Positions 24,271-34,883 of a stretch of DNA of 64,000 nucleotides are shown here, one piece after another (positions within the stretch are counted from its first letter, which is position 1; every line of letters begins with the position of its first letter). The stretch covers positions 65,951,103 to 66,015,102 of the forward strand of contig CM057231.1 in assembly GCA_029891385.1 (NCBI GenBank). The letters are read 5' to 3'. The stretch is from Erythroxylum novogranatense (Eukaryota; Streptophyta; Magnoliopsida; Malpighiales; Erythroxylaceae). Under the pieces are notes generated by a model, which was given only the letters and a program-made list of their open reading frames with translations, did not search any database and was not told the DNA's origin. The position numbers and the translations under genes were made by a program.

Positions 24271-25732
24271 TTAGCTATGCAAGAGGAGTTGAATCAATTC
24301 GGTAGGAATAAAGTCCGTCCTTAGTTCCTAAACTGAAAAGAAATCCATTATTGGTACTAGATGGATATTCAAGAATAAGCTAGACGAATCGGGAAAAGTA
24401 AGTCGTATAAGGCAAGATTAGTAGCACAAGGCTATAATCAGCAGGAAGGAATAGACTATAATGAGACATATGCTCCAAAGAGCAAGACTTGAAGCAATAA
24501 GGATACTGCTTGCATATCTTTTGCCATGACATAAAGCTTTTTCAGATGGATGTAAAAGTGCATTTCTGAATGGCTTTATAGATGAAGAAGTCTATGTCAA
24601 ACAACCTCCGGATTTGAGGATATAAAGTATCCAGATCATGTCTCTGAGACTTCATAAAGCCTTATATGGATCAAACAGGCTCCTAGAGCATGGTATGATC
24701 GTCTGAGCTCATTTCTTATTGAAAATGGATTTACTAGAGGTAAAGTTGACAAAACTCTTTTAGGAAGAACTTGTATAATGATTTTATTATTGTGCAAATC
24801 TATGTTGATGATATTATTTTGGTGCCACCTCGAAAAAGTTATGCATAAGCTTTGAAAATATGATGAAAATGAATTTGAGATGAGCATGATGGGTGAGTTA
24901 AAATTCTTTCTTGGATTGCAAGTAAAGCAAACTAATGATAAGATTTTTATCCATCAACAAAAATATGTCAAAGAATTGTTGTCTAAATTTGATATGTGCA
25001 GTGTTAAAAGTATGTGTACACCAATGCATCCTTCAAACTTGTTGTCGAAAGAACAAAATGGTAAGAAGGTGGATCAAACCCTATTTAGAGGGATGATTGG
25101 TTCTTTGCTTTATCTTACAGCAAGTAGACCGACATTCTATTCAGTGTATGCTTGTGGTGCAAGGTTTCAGAGCCGATCTGAGAATTTCATTACATAGTCA
25201 GAAACGAATTTTGAGATATCTCGCAGTACTACGATCTTTGCTTAATGTATGAGAAAGGTAAAGATTTCAGGTTGAATGGATATTGCGATGCGGACTATGC
25301 GGTGATAGGATTGAAAGGAAGAGCACGAGTGGTGGTTGTCACTACCTTGGACCAAACACAGTGTCATGGTCAAGCAATAGACAAAGCTCGATTGCATTAT
25401 CAACCGCAGGTTTAATATATATCCGCCACAAGTTGTTGTTCACAATTCTCGTGGATCAAGTATCAATTGGAGGACTACTCAATACAAGAGGAAGAGATTC
25501 CAATATCTGCGACAACACCAAATACCATCGACTTGTCAAAGAATCCAATTCAACATTCAAGGGTGAAGCACATTGAAGTTAGACATCATTTCTTGAGAGA
25601 TTACGTTCGAAGAAAGTTGTCGACCTACAATTCGTGGAAACGAAATTTCAGTGGGCAGATATCTTCACAAAACCACTAAGTGAAGATCGCTTTAAAGAAA
25701 TCAGACGCAACCTCAATATGGTGATGTTAATG
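24271..25732 (+). pseudogene. pol: Copia reverse transcriptase-RNase H, A2 (broken)
   Basis: RT motifs in order: RWIFKNKLDESGKV (about 24358), [20 protein letters not shown] (about 24548), [19 protein letters not shown] (about 24675), the catalytic YVDD at 24801-24812, and MSMMGELKFFLGLQVKQT (24880). RNase H shows GDRIERKSTSGGCHYLG, an altered STAGLIY where A1 has STAEAEY, and the VRHHFLRDYV.RK and ISSQNH/IFTKPL end near 25655-25680. Frame breaks lie near 24640, 24860, 25130, 25300, 25410 and 25560. Confidence 0.87.
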
Positions 25733-25985
25733 GACCAATCATCTGGTTTTTTGCAAAGAAGAAACAGATAGACGGACCAATCATCTGGTTTTTCGCAAAG
25801 AAGAAGCAGATAGACGGAGGAGATAACGGACCAATCATCTGGTTTTTCGCAAAGAAGAAGTAGATAGACGGAGGAGTTAACGGATCATTCATCTGATTTT
25901 TTAAAGACAAAGACAGAAAGACGGCAGAGTTAACAGATTGATCATCTGATTTTTCAAAAAGAAAGACAATGAAACGATGGAGTTA
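25733..25985. repeat. Tandem repeat between RNase H and third ORF, A2
   Basis: About five units of about 42-55 bp begin ACCAATCATCTGGTTTTT and end GACGGAGGAGTTAACGG. A1 has about four units. The inner units are nearly identical and the outer ones diverged. Confidence 0.8.
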
Positions 25986-26197
25986 AGCGGCGTTGACGGT
26001 TTGGACTTAAAACTTCTTTCACAAAGAAAATTTTAGAGGAAAAAGGTCGTCGATCATCATCGAAGTACAATCGTTCTAGAATTTGCTATAAAATCCCTAA
26101 AAGCGGCGTTTGGGATCTCTAACAAATTCGAAATTGCTAGTTCTGAAATCTCTCTGAAAATTCTTCAAGCAAGTTCCTATTCACCGTAATCAACAAG

Positions 26198-28556
26198 ATG
26201 AATGTCGAGCCCATTTTGCGAGTTGATCCGAGAGCAAACCGGGAAGATTGGTAAACTTTGAAGATCTAAGAAGGAACAAATGGATATAGAGCCGGAGATA
26301 ATAGCGGCAGGATGGAGAAACTTCTTTCAAATACGAGAGCAAGTTTATCTCAACGAAGTTTATGAGTTCTGGAAACATACTAAAAGTGTGGATAATACTA
26401 TCGTATCGTATGTAGAAACACTCCCTGTTATAGTAACCAAGGAGTTACTGGAAAGAGTCACTGAATGTCCGTGTAGTGGAGTTCAACCTACTAACATGGT
26501 GAAATGGATGACTAAGCTGAAGTTGAACGAAGATGAAGTTACTCGTCAACTTTATGGTCAGAACAACCCAACTGAAAGAAGAGCCTCTTGGCTTGTACCA
26601 AAGGCAAGGGTTTTGTTTGTTGTTTTGTGTGACTGTGTGTTACCTAGGATAGGTTCAAGACATCAAGTCACTACTTTGGATGAACAATGTATCCTTCATC
26701 TCCTGAATCACCAACTAATAGATTTACCATTTTTGATTTATCAATATATGGTTAAATCAATAAAGGATACAAACACTCTCCCGTATGGGATGTTGTTGAC
26801 AAGGATGTTTAAAGAATCAGGAATCAGATTGGAGTTGGGAGTCAGACAGAAGGTATCTGTAAGAAGTTATATAGACTCTACATCGATTGCCAAAATGGGT
26901 CTGAGATTTTCAGACAAACAAGGAGCAGAAGAATCAAGGAAAGCAACAACTGAGGGGGAGCCTAAACCGAAGAAATCCTCTATGAAGGAGAGAAGATCAC
27001 ACTCTCAGGAGTCGAAGTCAAGAACTGTTCGATTTTTTGAATCAGGTGACTTAAAGCGGAAAGGGGAACCTTTGGTGAGTGACATTCATAAGCAAGCAAG
27101 AACGTCACCCACAAAGGAAATCGTACAATGAAAAGAAGCCGATCCTTCCAGAGATTCAAGCAAACCAAAGCATTATGAGCGACGAGATCAAAAGCTACAA
27201 AATCAACATCATCAATCCTTGAAAAGTTTGAAACTCAATCTCAAGGAAATGAAGGAAAAGGAAAGTAGAAGAACACGAGAAGAAGAAAGTTCAATCCAAG
27301 AGGTCACCAAGGTTAAAGAAAATGAGTGCAAGAAAAGAAGAAAATTCAACAACAGAGGCAAAGGCTAAGAAGACAAGACTAGAAGAAACTGTTGTTGACA
27401 TTTCTAAAAATCTCTTTGCATGTCTTTATTAGTCTTTGTTGAAATTCTTGAAGTTAATATGGAAGTCGCTCTCGGGAAGCGATTGTGGAAGTCTATTAAG
27501 GGTAATATTAAGGATTCTCACAAAATTCTTAATAATCCAATTTTGAAGAAATAGTTCCTACTACTTTTCAGTCCACACTTGTCCATAAACAAGTTGCTAC
27601 ACATGTTTTGGGGACGTAAGGCTACTTGAAAGTTGTAAGTGTGATGACTAATGTTCCATCCAAGTATTTAACTTTTCAAAGAAAAGATGGGAACATAGAT
27701 TGGTTGTAAAAGAGAGAAGAAGACCAAGTCACCATCATCGAGACAAACCCAAGAGATTTGTCAAAGCATTCTTCAAATCATGACTATGATAATAGCATTT
27801 TACATCATTGGATAGGGGTTACAAAAATTTCTATGATCAATCAAGAGAGTTGGGAGAACCATATCCACGAGCCATTTGGAGAGCGTATCACTTCTTATCC
27901 TATCTTGAGCGATACAATAATCAAGGTGGTACCGATCTTCAACCACCAAATTTTGTTGAACTCAATTATGAGAAACTAAAGTGAAAGTTTAACTGAGCCA
28001 AGATTGGATGACATGTCTTCCGATCGATTGAAGGCAAGAAAATTGATTGATGAAGCATGTAAGGAGAAAAGGAGTGGTAAGTCCATCTCACAGATATCAA
28101 GATCCAGGACCAAGTCTAACTAAGGCCACGAAGATGATCCACAGGAGGCAATATCGAAATGGGTCAAGATTGTTACATTACGATTGGCAACTCGAATGTT
28201 GTTTTACTATAATACGTAACATTCTGCTAAATCGACCTCTGTGGAGATCACTTCAATTCGAAGCTATGCCATGGTTTGGGCGCACTTTTCAGCGAATAAG
28301 AGATTCCTATGATCTTGATATCAATGAACAAGTCAGATTTGTTCCTCCTCCTCTTACGCAAATCATTAAACCAAATGTCTTTAACAAGGAAGCTTATACA
28401 ACAACAATGGCTATCGTTGAAAAGCAAGTTCTTAAGGCAAGACCCTCGATTGAAGATGAATCATCAACACTAAAGAAGCATGTTCGTAAGCTTGATAAAG
28501 ATATGAAGAAGATTAAGAAGATGCTGAAAAAGTTGGTGAAGCAGATTGGAAAATAA
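26198..28556 (+). pseudogene. Third ORF of SIRE-like element A2 (largely open, few breaks)
   Basis: The expected start is ATG 26198 (MNVEPILRVDP), with a frame break near 26250. The frame 26280-27131 is open for 283 codons. It has AGWRNFFQIREQVYLNEVYEFW, a middle block VPKARVLFVVLCDCVLPRIGSR, LHLLNHQLIDLPFLIYQYMV, LPYGMLLTRMFKESGI, and a Lys/Ser-rich tail. After several breaks the last 170 codons are open (MPWFGRTFQRIRDSYDLDINEQ) and end in a Lys-rich coiled coil. The middle block is the part most like the 'putative plant transposon protein' domain (from memory). Function is unknown. Confidence 0.75.
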
Positions 28557-28709
28557 TTTTTGATCAATAACAAATAGGGAGAAGGGAGAAGGAAGAGAGA
28601 AGGAGAAGGAAGAAATCACCGGAAGGATGAAGATAATTTTTTTCAATACTTCATATAATTCACAAGTATATGATACTTTTCATATTTCTCACAGTATCTC
28701 ATTATTATC
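28557..28709 (+). other. Spacer before PPT of A2
   Basis: Purine-rich then AT-rich noncoding sequence matching 12552-12718 in A1. Confidence 0.6.
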
Positions 28710-28721
28710 AAAAGGGGAGAA
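28710..28721 (+). other. Polypurine tract of A2
   Basis: AAAAGGGGAGAA immediately precedes the 3' LTR. Confidence 0.88.
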
Positions 28722-29765
28722 TGTTAAGTCAAACCGACTTCACGTATTAAATAATTTTGATAATAAACAAAGAGAAATATACTGAAAGAAAAAGCAGAAA
28801 AGAAAAGCGACGGAAGAAAAATGATTAAGGAAGGAAGCGACGATACAAAAGGCATTTAAGCTTTACGAAGACAAAAGCGACGATACAAAAGCGGACGGAA
28901 GCTTTACGAAGACAAAAAGCGAGCGATACAAAAGGCATTTTAAGCTTTACGAAGACAAAAAGCGATTTATACAAAAAGCGTATTTAAGCTTTACGAAGAC
29001 AAAAGCGATTTATACAAAAGCGGGCGGAAGCTTTACGAAGACAAAAACCAGATGATACAAAAAGCAGACGGAAGCTTTACGAAGACAAAAGGCGATTTAC
29101 GAAAATAAGACGGAAGAAAGAAACATCGCTTAAGGCGGTTCATGAGCTAAACCGAATAATCGCTTCTTTAAAGATTCAAGAAGCGATAGTCAAGAAACAG
29201 TTGAAGTTCCGACTATAAATTAGAGTCGAGAATGAAGAAGAAATAACTTTGGAAAAGTGAATGAAACTCGTGTATTCAATATCCGCCTATCTCGAGAGAA
29301 ATATTGCGAACTATTTTCGAGTGTATATTGTGAAGAGCAACTCTTTTGTAAAAGCTCTTTATTAGTTTTTCATTTTGAAAAGTCTACTATAGCTAACAAG
29401 AGGCTAAGAGTAAAGAATACTTCTGTTAAGAGACTCAAGAGGCTCATTCTAAAGAATACTTGTAATCGGTTTGGAGATAGTGAAAATCTCGAAGAATATC
29501 GAGGATCGGGCGTAGCCCACGGTTTGGGGTGAACCAGGATAAAATTGTTGTGTTTCTCTCTCTAACTCTTACTTTTCTTAAATCGTAGTTTTCATTATTA
29601 ACAAAGTTTTTCAAACTAGTTAAGAATTGATTTACGATAAGTTTTCTGAAAGAACAAGCAATTGTTATTGAAGGGATTAAAAAAAAGTTTATCACAATTC
29701 AAACCCCCCTTCTTGTGTATCTTGGTCATATTATTACTCAATATATTAACGTGTGATTTACTTCA
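28722..29765 (+). repeat. 3' LTR of A2
   Basis: The 1044-bp LTR runs from TGTTAAGTCA to TTACTTCA. Tandem repeats lie at about 28790-29110. The TATA element at 29214-29221 reads TATAAATT, one base different from the other copies. Confidence 0.93.
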
Positions 29766-29770
29766 ATATA

Positions 29771-30135
29771 CACATCCTCGGGAAGATTTCCATTCAGGAA
29801 AGATGTCTTCACATCCATTTGCCATATCTCATAATCATAATGAGCGGCAATGGCTAGGAGTATCCGAATGGATTTAAGCATTATTCACGGTCAAGGTCTC
29901 GTCATAGTCAACTCCTTGTCTCTGACGAAATCCTTTGGCCACAAGCCTTACTTTATAAGTAATCACATTACCATCCATGTCGGTTTTCTTCTTGAAAACC
30001 CATGTGCACCCTATGGGCTTTATTCCTTCGGGTGCAACAACCAAAGTCCAAACTTGGTTTTCTTACATGGAATCCATTCAGATTTCATGGCACAAAGCCA
30101 TTTTTCAGACTCTGAACTTTTCAGAACCTCTTCAT
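29771..30135 (-). pseudogene. pol: Copia RT N-terminal part of C3 (broken)
   Basis: The minus strand reads WQMDVKTSFLNGNLPEDV beside the A2 insertion, preceded by KWVFKKKTDMDGNVITYKVRLVAKGFRQ near 29930-30010. This joins 19974 once A2 and one TSD are removed. Frame shifts are present near 29890-29920. Confidence 0.83.
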
Positions 30136-31245
30136 AGGTAGTAAGCTCATCATCTCGTATGAGCAATCGTCATTCGCTCCTCACAAGAAATCCATATCTC
30201 CGAGGAACAGGCGTATCCTACATGACCTCGAAATTCTTGTGTAATAGAAGGTTGAACTGTTACCTCGTATACATGAGTTCAGATTCTGAGTGTTCAGCGA
30301 GCTTGATCTGCGTTTGTTGAACATCTTGAACTTCCTCAAGTTCAACTTTGCTCCCATTGTCCTCTTGTAAAAGAAACTCTTTCTAAGAAAACAGCATGCT
30401 TTAAAACAAACAACTTTTGTTCCTCAAGAAGGTAGAATTGATATCCCACGATATCCTACGAACAAACACTTGTCGATTTTGCATCGCTAATCTGACCGTG
30501 TCCGCTTCACATAATTTGGACAACCCCAAACTTTCACCGAGAAAGATAGGGCTTTCAGTTAATCCACATCTTATATGGAGTAACATCAATCGTCTTTAAT
30601 GGAACTCGCTTAACAAGTAAACAATGGTCTCGGCGCATACCCATAAAATCGCGCAAAACCTATCATTAATCGCACCATGTCTAACAAGGTTCGATATCTC
30701 CTTTCAACCACGATGTTGTCTTGCGGCGTGCAAGTGGAGTATCTTGAGATAAAATTCGATTATCTACGAGATAATCCAAAACTGTTGGTCTAAGTAATTT
30801 CCACCACGATCGATCGTAATGTATTCATACTTTTACCAAGTTAGTTTTCTACTTCATTTCGAATTATTTGAACTTTTCAAACGCTTGATTTGTATCTTAT
30901 CGACATCTGGTACCCATATCGTGAATAATCACCGATAAAAGTAATGAAGTAAAGACAACCACTTCTGGCATGGATGGACATCGGACCACATACATCCAAA
31001 TGTATCAGGTCTAATATTCCATTCACTCGTTTTCCTTTCCCTTAAAGGATAACTTTGTCATCTTGCCTAATAAACAAGATTTGCATGTGTCATATGATTC
31101 ATAATCAAATGACCCTAAACTGCCACTCTTATGGAGCTTAGCGATGCGTGTCTCATTTATATGGCCAAGCCGACAATGCCATAAGTAAGTTGATTTTAAA
31201 TTATCTCGATTATGTTTTTTATTTTTTCGCGTCATTGACATTCAA
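30136..31245 (-). pseudogene. pol: Copia integrase of C3 (broken)
   Basis: At 31023-31241 the minus strand encodes the pre-integrase domain YLWHCRLGHINETRIAKLH..GSFDYESYDTCKSCLLGKMTK, with the HHCC zinc ligands visible. Downstream, a decayed catalytic core (a VITFI..DYSRYGYLYFI-like stretch near 30920-30960) extends toward RT in changing frames. It is too decayed to confirm all catalytic acids. Confidence 0.75.
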
Positions 31246-32460
31246 AACTGGATATGACATATCTACTATGTCAATTCCATTGCATAATGTACCAGTAGCA
31301 TAGAGCATTCCATTCGAACTAATAGAACAACCATTACTACTAAAAGTCTAATGGAAACCAGCTCTATTGAAACAAGAGCAGCATAATATGTTCTTTGTTA
31401 AAACAGTACAAAATGACAATCATCCAATTTGAATACAAGCCCACTAGGGGTGACAAGACATAAGTGTCTCACGGCTAATGTAGCAACTCTTGCTGCATTA
31501 CCTACACGCAGTCTAGTTCTCCTTTATGAGTATCTCATCGTCCCCGAGGCCCTGCATATCATTTCATATGTATGAGCCACAACCGTATCAAATACCCATA
31601 TGTTTTGTTCGAAACAAGATAACCTCAATGACAAACATATTTGAAGGAGTAGAGGCATCGATGCCTTCTTACGCTTGAGAACTCGAGATAGACTTTACGG
31701 TTTAGCCTCTGGTGGCGGGCCTTGCCACAATGAAAGCAAAATCCTTTTGGGGCGCTTTCTTTGGTTTTCCTTGATGGCACTTCCATTTGGTTTCTTGGCC
31801 CTTTTCTTCTTTGGACCGTAAGAAGAAGCATCCACCACTAAGACTTGCTTGCTATCCTTCTTGATAGCACCTTAGTTGTCTTGAGCAGATTGATCACCAG
31901 AATTGTTGTGGATATTTGGTTCATCCGATAGTTTAACACGAATCGTGAAAACCGCGACAATCCAACCGTAATCAAGTCTATACTTAACTCATAATCCATT
32001 ACAAATCCTAAGACAGTCAATCTCTATATAGCCATTCATCTTGAGGAACACAGGACAGCAGATGTCCCAGGAGCCATCTTTGTGATGAAGAGAAGCCTCG
32101 AGGTCTCGAACCTTTCGCATCGAGCTTACTCATCGACTCCCTAAGATGAAATACTATAGTGTGAGCATCCATGGACTCGTCTTTTCTCGCAGCTCTGTGA
32201 CATCGAGGCAAGCATAATGCAAGTAGCCATGTCACTTTATCCTTTAGATGCTTACTATATGCTTCGATCCTCATCGAAGCATCGACAAGAGTGCATCTGG
32301 AAGTGGAACATCTAGGGCGATCCCGCCTCGGATCCGAGAACAATTCTTAGATTCCTCACCGATCAAGAAAATTTGGTCCAAAATAGAGAGCAAAATTCAC
32401 ATCGAAAACTTCTTCAATCAACCTAAACGCGATAGAGAGAAGGAATGATAGAATAGAAAT
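31246..32460 (-). pseudogene. gag: Copia gag and protease remnant of C3 (broken)
   Basis: A degenerate zinc knuckle (C-FH-C-GKAR-H-QRLN, last Cys lost) is encoded at about 31700-31740. Upstream, 31838-32343 carries Gag-like sequence (MDAHTIVFHLRESMSKLD, DEWLYRD) in broken frames. No protease active site was confidently located. The N-terminus probably lies near 32450, but no start can be defended. Confidence 0.6.
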
Positions 32461-32584
32461 GCCTGCATGATCATAAGGACTTGCATGACATGCACATGGC
32501 TCCCACTAGTTTCCTAGAATCCATAACCCTCTTTCTTAATCCGGAGAAACAAAGTGACATAAAGTCCTAGTGGGTCGATATCCG

Positions 32585-32995
32585 ACATTGCTAAGAGTGA
32601 CCTTGGGTTTGCCCAACAAGCCACAACTTAGGTCAATCGGTGAGTATCGGACATACCAATTGCATCATCGATAACCCATTAAGAATGACCTTGGGTTTGC
32701 CCAACAAGCCACCTTATGTCTCGGGAGGTATCGATATACCAATTATATCTTAGACACAACTATCGATCGTCTATCAACTTGTTGATGTGTGCACTTACAT
32801 TGGGTTATCAACTCCTTGATGCGTGTACATCCCGATGTACACTACCCAACTTCACCTCTCGTCACGTTGACCTTGAGTTTGCTCAACAAACCAACGCTTC
32901 GGTGAAAACCAACCCATTAATCGGAAAATCTTATTTTCATGGTTCAACATATCCGTATAGAGTGAGCTTGAGTTTGCCCAACAACCCACCTATAA
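32585..32995. repeat. Diverged repeats in leader of C3
   Basis: Four copies of a motif of about 25 bp (GACCTTGGGTTTGCCCAACA with variants) recur near 32601, 32689, 32868 and 32963, with associated 'tatcgacataccaattg'-like sequence. It lies between the PBS and gag of C3 and appears noncoding. Confidence 0.7.
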
Positions 32996-33171
32996 GAACT
33001 CGGTTCTTACCATATTAATGGAAGGCGTTAGTTTTCATATTCGAGGAGGGATTTCAATTCTCGACTCAAGTCAAGGATTATAGTCGCCAGACTATATGGA
33101 ATGATTTAGGTTTCATCAATCACATTGAATCAATCCTTTTAATCATCCATCATTCAACTCGAGCATGCCAC

Positions 33172-33393
33172 AAGTCGACTTACAACGAATGCAAGTCGCC
33201 TTATGCCCTCGCTTATACACAAGTCGCCTTGTATCATAATACAAGTCGCCTTGTCTTCTGCCTCGCACAAGTCGACTTATCGATATAAGTTGCCTTATGC
33301 ACCTACCGCAAGACAAGTCGCCTTGACACCTCGCAAGTCGACTTATGCACAGAACCACTGAACAAGTCGCCTTATACTCCAAATAAGTCGACT
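33172..33393. repeat. Array of AAGTCGACTT-type palindromes in leader of C3
   Basis: Ten copies of AAGTCGACTT or AAGTCGCCTT (one AAGTTGCCTT) are separated by about 9-20 bp of unrelated sequence. The perfect 10-bp palindrome occurs at 33172-33181 and 33384-33393 among others. Three more units lie at the outer end of each C3 LTR (18828-18895, 41612-41679). The open frame through the array is an artefact of the repeat. Confidence 0.9.
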
Positions 33394-34488
33394 TGTCCAA
33401 TGTAATTTGCTATAATTCTCTAATCGCTAATTCCTCAATCCTTGCAATTCCAATTCACAATACCAACATACCTAAGGTAATATCGCTACTTTGATGTCTC
33501 AATGAACACTTCATTGAACCATGAAAGCCTTATATAGTCAAACCATATGAAAAGCTTGAAATGAGTCAAAACTCATTAATTTCCAAATAATTTAGGAACA
33601 CCCAAATTATCATCCTAAGCATCTCTAGCTAGCACATACATTATCAAATTTACTTCAGCACATGCAATAAAAAATATGACGGTCAAAACAAACAAGATAA
33701 TGCAATATACTAACGAGACGCTAATGTGATCACTTAGGCATCCGAAAATTCTTGGAAATGCAACTTCAAGCTAATACATCAAGATAAAAAATTTTTAATC
33801 ACATTAAAAATGGTGCAAGGCATTGGAACTGAAAAAGCACACTCAATCAAGCCAAGCAAAACAGTCCCAACAATTTTTCACAAAACTGTCCAGTTCTGTA
33901 CATTGCTCGAAATGATCAATGAAACAATTTCAATAAATTCTGAGAAAATTGCATAGGTTAGTACATGTTCAGAAAATGCTACCTGAAATTTTTCAGGATT
34001 TTTAGCCATCAAAAACTCAGTCAACCTAAATAACAAAACCGATTCAAAATCTGTATTCATCAGCACAGAAAATCCCAACAGCATAGAATAAAATCGAAAA
34101 TAAATATCCAATCACCTTGAAATCCAATTTCCATGCTCATAGACATTCACCAACATCTTAGAGACATGTAGGTGAAGGAAAAGCCAAAAAACCATTTTTC
34201 TAGAATTTATTATCGAATTTATACTACTGCCTGTTCCAGAATCGTTTCACAAAACAGCATCCGAAACTTAGGGAATTAAATTAGCAAAACTATATCAAAT
34301 CAAATCGATAAATTCTCAAATTTTATAGACATATTCTCTAACATGTTATGAACAATCCTGGGCAGAAAAATTTTGAAAAACATATCACAATATAAATTCA
34401 AAAATTGGACAGCAAGCATGCATCAACAGAAAATTCCATTAGGATTTCTGATCTTGCTTAGGTTTTAGCTTCATAAGGGACACTAGAC
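33394..34488 (-). other. Noncoding leader of C3
   Basis: AT-rich sequence between the palindrome array and the PBS. No conserved protein motif is seen on either strand. Confidence 0.5.
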
Positions 34489-34500
34489 GCTCTGATACCA
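34489..34500 (-). other. Primer-binding site of C3
   Basis: The minus strand reads TGGTATCAGAGC, a canonical initiator-Met PBS, 1 nt inside the 5' LTR that starts at 34502. Confidence 0.92.
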
Positions 34501-34501
34501 C

Positions 34502-34761
34502 TGTAGGAAAATCCCGGGAGGTACATCACATGTACCTACAGCGGAAAACAAAAATTTTTATTCCCGGGACTTTCCCGAAACCCAGGATCCAGGTGTCGGT
34601 ATGAAGACATCAACCTAAATAGCCAAAAGAGACTATCTCTAAAGGTGATCTACGCAGAGATCAGAAAACCTAACCGGGACAAACCCCTTTAACCCGGGAA
34701 TAGCTAGAACAGATTAAAGGCTGCTAGACCCTACCTCTGTCCTTGGAGAGCATAGATCAAC
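34502..34761 (-). repeat. 5' LTR of C3, inner part
   Basis: TGTAGGAAAATCCCGGG onward matches 17018-17270. It is cut by N4. The 5-bp TSD tcaac (34757-34761) repeats at 40057-40061, where the LTR resumes. Confidence 0.92.
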
Positions 34762-34883
34762 TGTTGGAACCCGATCCGGGAACCGGATCCCAACCGGAAA
34801 AGCAGAACGAAGGCCACCGAACAACGTACAAAGCGCCAACTACTTAAACTTAACACTTTCACTCTATGCTCTGATACCATAAA
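34762..34883 (-). repeat. Inverted 122-bp copy outside 5' LTR of N4
   Basis: This is the reverse complement of 37134-37255 with very few mismatches. It begins TGTTGGAACCCG, similar to the start of the solo LTR at 56759, and ends with reverse-strand PBS sequence (CTCTGATACCA) directly against the LTR at 34884. Confidence 0.88.

Larger units (their letters stand above)
19980..29765 (+). mobile_element. SIRE-like Copia retrotransposon, copy A2 (full length)
   Basis: This second complete SIRE-A element is 9.79 kb, with 1044-bp LTRs, PBS, gag, pol, third ORF and PPT. The 5-bp TSD atata lies at 19975-19979 and 29766-29770. It is inserted in the minus-strand RT frame of C3, whose QMDVKTSFLNGN.PEDV motif is cut exactly here. 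It is highly similar to A1 over its whole length, with many scattered 1-nt differences. Confidence 0.94.

Noticed and set aside
33143..33400. CRISPR-like spaced repeat array or repeat protein
   Set aside because: Repeats of 10 bp with irregular short spacers in a plant Copia leader; no Cas context and too short for CRISPR.
34489..34500. tRNA-Met fragments at PBS sites as possible tRNA genes
   Set aside because: Only 11-14 nt match; no tRNA body or cloverleaf around any of the PBS sites.
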